Positions 62,493-64,000 of a stretch of DNA of 64,000 bases are shown here, one piece after another; within the stretch, counting starts at the first letter, position 1, and each line of letters opens with the position of its first letter. The translations under genes and the position numbers were made by a program. This stretch comes from Deinococcus aquiradiocola. GTDB lineage: Bacteria; Deinococcota; Deinococci; Deinococcales; Deinococcaceae. The stretch spans positions 1 through 64,000 of the forward strand of contig NZ_BMOE01000004.1 of assembly GCF_014646915.1 (NCBI RefSeq), in the 5' to 3' direction. The notes under the pieces are model-generated. The model did no database searches, was not told the DNA's origin, and saw only the letters and a program-made list of their open reading frames with translations.

Positions 62493-63263
62493 GTGACGCG
62501 CCCGACGACCCCCGACGCCTGCCTCGCCTGCCAGGGGTCCTCCCGCAAGGTGTTCGCCATCTCGACGGCCTTTCAGCCCATCGTGGACATCTCCACGCGT
62601 GAGATCTTCGCGTACGAGGCGCTCGTGCGCGGCCCGGAGGGACAGTCCGCGCCGTGGGTGCTCGCGCAGGTCGGCCCGGAGGACCTGTACGCCTTCGATC
62701 AGCAGTGCCGCGTCACGGCCATCCACGCGGCGGCCCGGCTGGGGATCGCCACGCGCCTCAGCATCAACTTCATGCCGAACGCCGTCTACACGCCCAGCAC
62801 GTGCATTCAGGCGACGCTGCGCGCCGCGCGCGACACCGGCATGCCGCTCGACCGGCTGATGTTCGAGGTGACCGAGCACGAGAAGGTGGTGGATCAGGCG
62901 CACGTGCGGCACATCATCGACGCCTACCGCGCGCACGGCTTCATGACGGCGCTCGACGACTACGGCGTCGGTCACGCGACCGCGCAGCTGCTCGTCGCGA
63001 TCCGGCCGGACATCCTGAAGCTCGACATGGCCCTCGTGCGCGGCGTGCAGGACGACCCGTGGCGGCAGGCCCTGATCCGCGCGCACTTCGCGTTCGCGCG
63101 CGAGACGGGAACCCTGGTGATCGCAGAAGGCATCGAGACGCTTCCCGAGGCGCGCGCCCTGGCGCAGCTCGGCGTGACGCTCATGCAGGGGTACTACTTT
63201 GCGCGGCCCGGCCTGGAGACGCTGCCCGTCGTGAGCGATCACCTGATCGACCAGATCAGCTGA
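62493..63263 (+). CDS. EAL-domain cyclic-di-GMP phosphodiesterase-like protein
   Basis: A 256-residue stand-alone EAL protein. Key residues are visible: E42-A-L-V-R, the metal Asn in SINFMPN, Glu in FEVTEHE, the double Asp in ALDDYGVG (usually DDFGTG), Lys in LKLDMALV, Glu in AEGIET and Gln in MQGYYFARP. Activity is plausible though loop 6 is altered. A CLAC pair lies at residues 10-13. GTG start at 62493; no clear ribosome site. Confidence 0.85.
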   Translation: MTRPTTPDACLACQGSSRKVFAISTAFQPIVDISTREIFAYEALVRGPEGQSAPWVLAQVGPEDLYAFDQQCRVTAIHAAARLGIATRLSINFMPNAVYTPSTCIQATLRAARDTGMPLDRLMFEVTEHEKVVDQAHVRHIIDAYRAHGFMTALDDYGVGHATAQLLVAIRPDILKLDMALVRGVQDDPWRQALIRAHFAFARETGTLVIAEGIETLPEARALAQLGVTLMQGYYFARPGLETLPVVSDHLIDQIS

Positions 63264-63365
63264 GGGGAGCGCCTGCCGGGCCGTCCGGGCAGCCCGTGTC
63301 CGGGCCACCTGTATCTGGGAGGTAACGACCAAAGGCCCGGAGGGCGGCACGCTACCCTGGGGGCA

Positions 63366-64000
63366 ATGCAGGCCACCGATGTCTCCCTCACCAAGCTGAA
63401 AGGCACCGGCCGGGGTCCCCTCCCGCCGATGCTGGAACAGTACGTCAGCATGCGGGACGCCGTTCAGGAAACGTACCCCGACACCCTCCTGCTGTTCCAG
63501 TGCGGCGACTTCTACGAGACGTTCGGGGAGGACGCCGAACGCGCCGCGCGCCTGATGGGCCTCACGCTGACGCACAAGTCCAGCAGGGACTTCTCCACCC
63601 CGATGGCGGGCCTGCCGGTCCGCGCGGCGGACGCGCACATCGAGCGGCTGCTGGCGATGGGCGTGCGCGTCGCGGTGGCCGACCAGATGGAGGAACCGGG
63701 CAGCGGCCTGGTGGACCGCAAGGTGACGCAGCTCCTCACGCCCGGCACCGTGACGGACGAACGCCTGCTGTCGGCCGACGAGAACTTCCTGGCGGCCGTG
63801 GCGACCGGCAACGGGTACGCTCTGGCGCTGCTGGACCTGTCCACCGGGGAGTTCCGCTGCGCGAGCTTCGGGACGCGGGCCGCGCTGTACGACGACCTGT
63901 CGCGCTGGCGGGCGCGCGAGGTGCTGCTCGCGCCGGAACTGAGCGGCAACGCGGCCCTGCTCGCGGACTTCCAGTCGCGCTTCCCGGTGATGCTGTCGCA
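63366..64000 (+). CDS. mutS: DNA mismatch repair protein MutS (5' part, runs off the window)
   Basis: The first 211 residues of MutS, cut by the window end. The mismatch-wedge motif is FQCGDFYETFGEDA (Phe-x-Glu type), followed by TPMAGLPVRAADAHIERL and VADQMEEP. ATG at 63366 follows TACCCT (63353-63358) by seven bases, so it appears leaderless. The frame is open to base 64000. Confidence 0.93.
   Translation, partial: MQATDVSLTKLKGTGRGPLPPMLEQYVSMRDAVQETYPDTLLLFQCGDFYETFGEDAERAARLMGLTLTHKSSRDFSTPMAGLPVRAADAHIERLLAMGVRVAVADQMEEPGSGLVDRKVTQLLTPGTVTDERLLSADENFLAAVATGNGYALALLDLSTGEFRCASFGTRAALYDDLSRWRAREVLLAPELSGNAALLADFQSRFPVMLS

Overview
The window is high-GC chromosomal DNA that looks like a Deinococcus species. 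The signs are a glutaminyl-tRNA synthetase with a GatB/YqeY-type C-terminal tail, a gyrA with a radiation/desiccation-response-like palindrome in its promoter, the futalosine menaquinone gene mqnB, and very many genes whose -10 box (TAnnnT) ends only about 6-8 bases before the start codon, so that their mRNAs should be leaderless. Species cannot be named from sequence alone.

Region 1 (1-about 16.9 kb) is a mobile accessory island of visibly lower GC. It opens with four 23-bp tandem repeats (TnsB-type binding sites, the left end of a transposon whose tip lies outside the window). An overlapping tnsB-tnsC-tniQ operon of the Tn7/Tn5053 superfamily follows, then cargo: a convergent gene for a cysteine-rich protein with two copies of a C-x2-C-x26-H-x-C unit, a small unknown gene, and a tightly overlapping five-gene defence operon. 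That operon encodes an endonuclease III-like glycosylase fused to a C5-cytosine methyltransferase, a GHKL (MutL/MORC-like) ATPase, a Z1-domain ATPase, a PD-(D/E)XK nuclease-family protein and an AIPR protein. The fusion, a 32-bp inverted repeat before the methyltransferase and a perfect 38-bp palindrome inside the Z1 gene are the most unusual parts. The right end of the element must lie in the non-coding 16.3-17.0 kb stretch but could not be identified with confidence.

Region 2 (17.1-31.1 kb) is core genome: mfd, rpe-comB, a possible small RNA, nth, a coiled-coil zinc-ribbon protein, a tyrosine phosphatase, gyrA, a small P-loop kinase-like gene and glnS.

Region 3 (31.2-46.4 kb) holds mqnB with an overlapping PIG-L deacetylase, an FAD oxidoreductase, a MoxR-DUF58-transglutaminase operon, a membrane protein, a fused aminodeoxychorismate/anthranilate synthase with a pabC-like gene, tRNA-Glu(CUC), an HD protein, trxB, tRNA-Gln(CUG) and rpsA.

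Region 4 (46.5-64 kb) holds a CRP-family regulator, two acyl-CoA dehydrogenases, a VanW protein, three cyclic-di-GMP-type proteins (TPR-GGDEF, GAF/PAS with degenerate GGDEF, EAL), prfB with its programmed frameshift, a CarH/LitR-like B12 photoreceptor overlapping an LdrP-like CRP gene, tdk, a small gene with a lasso-type leader motif, rpmE and the 5' part of mutS.

Four copies of a 125-210 bp dispersed repeat (16971, 24337, 52247, 60754) each sit at the stop codon of a minus-strand gene in the same orientation and carry a covarying hairpin.
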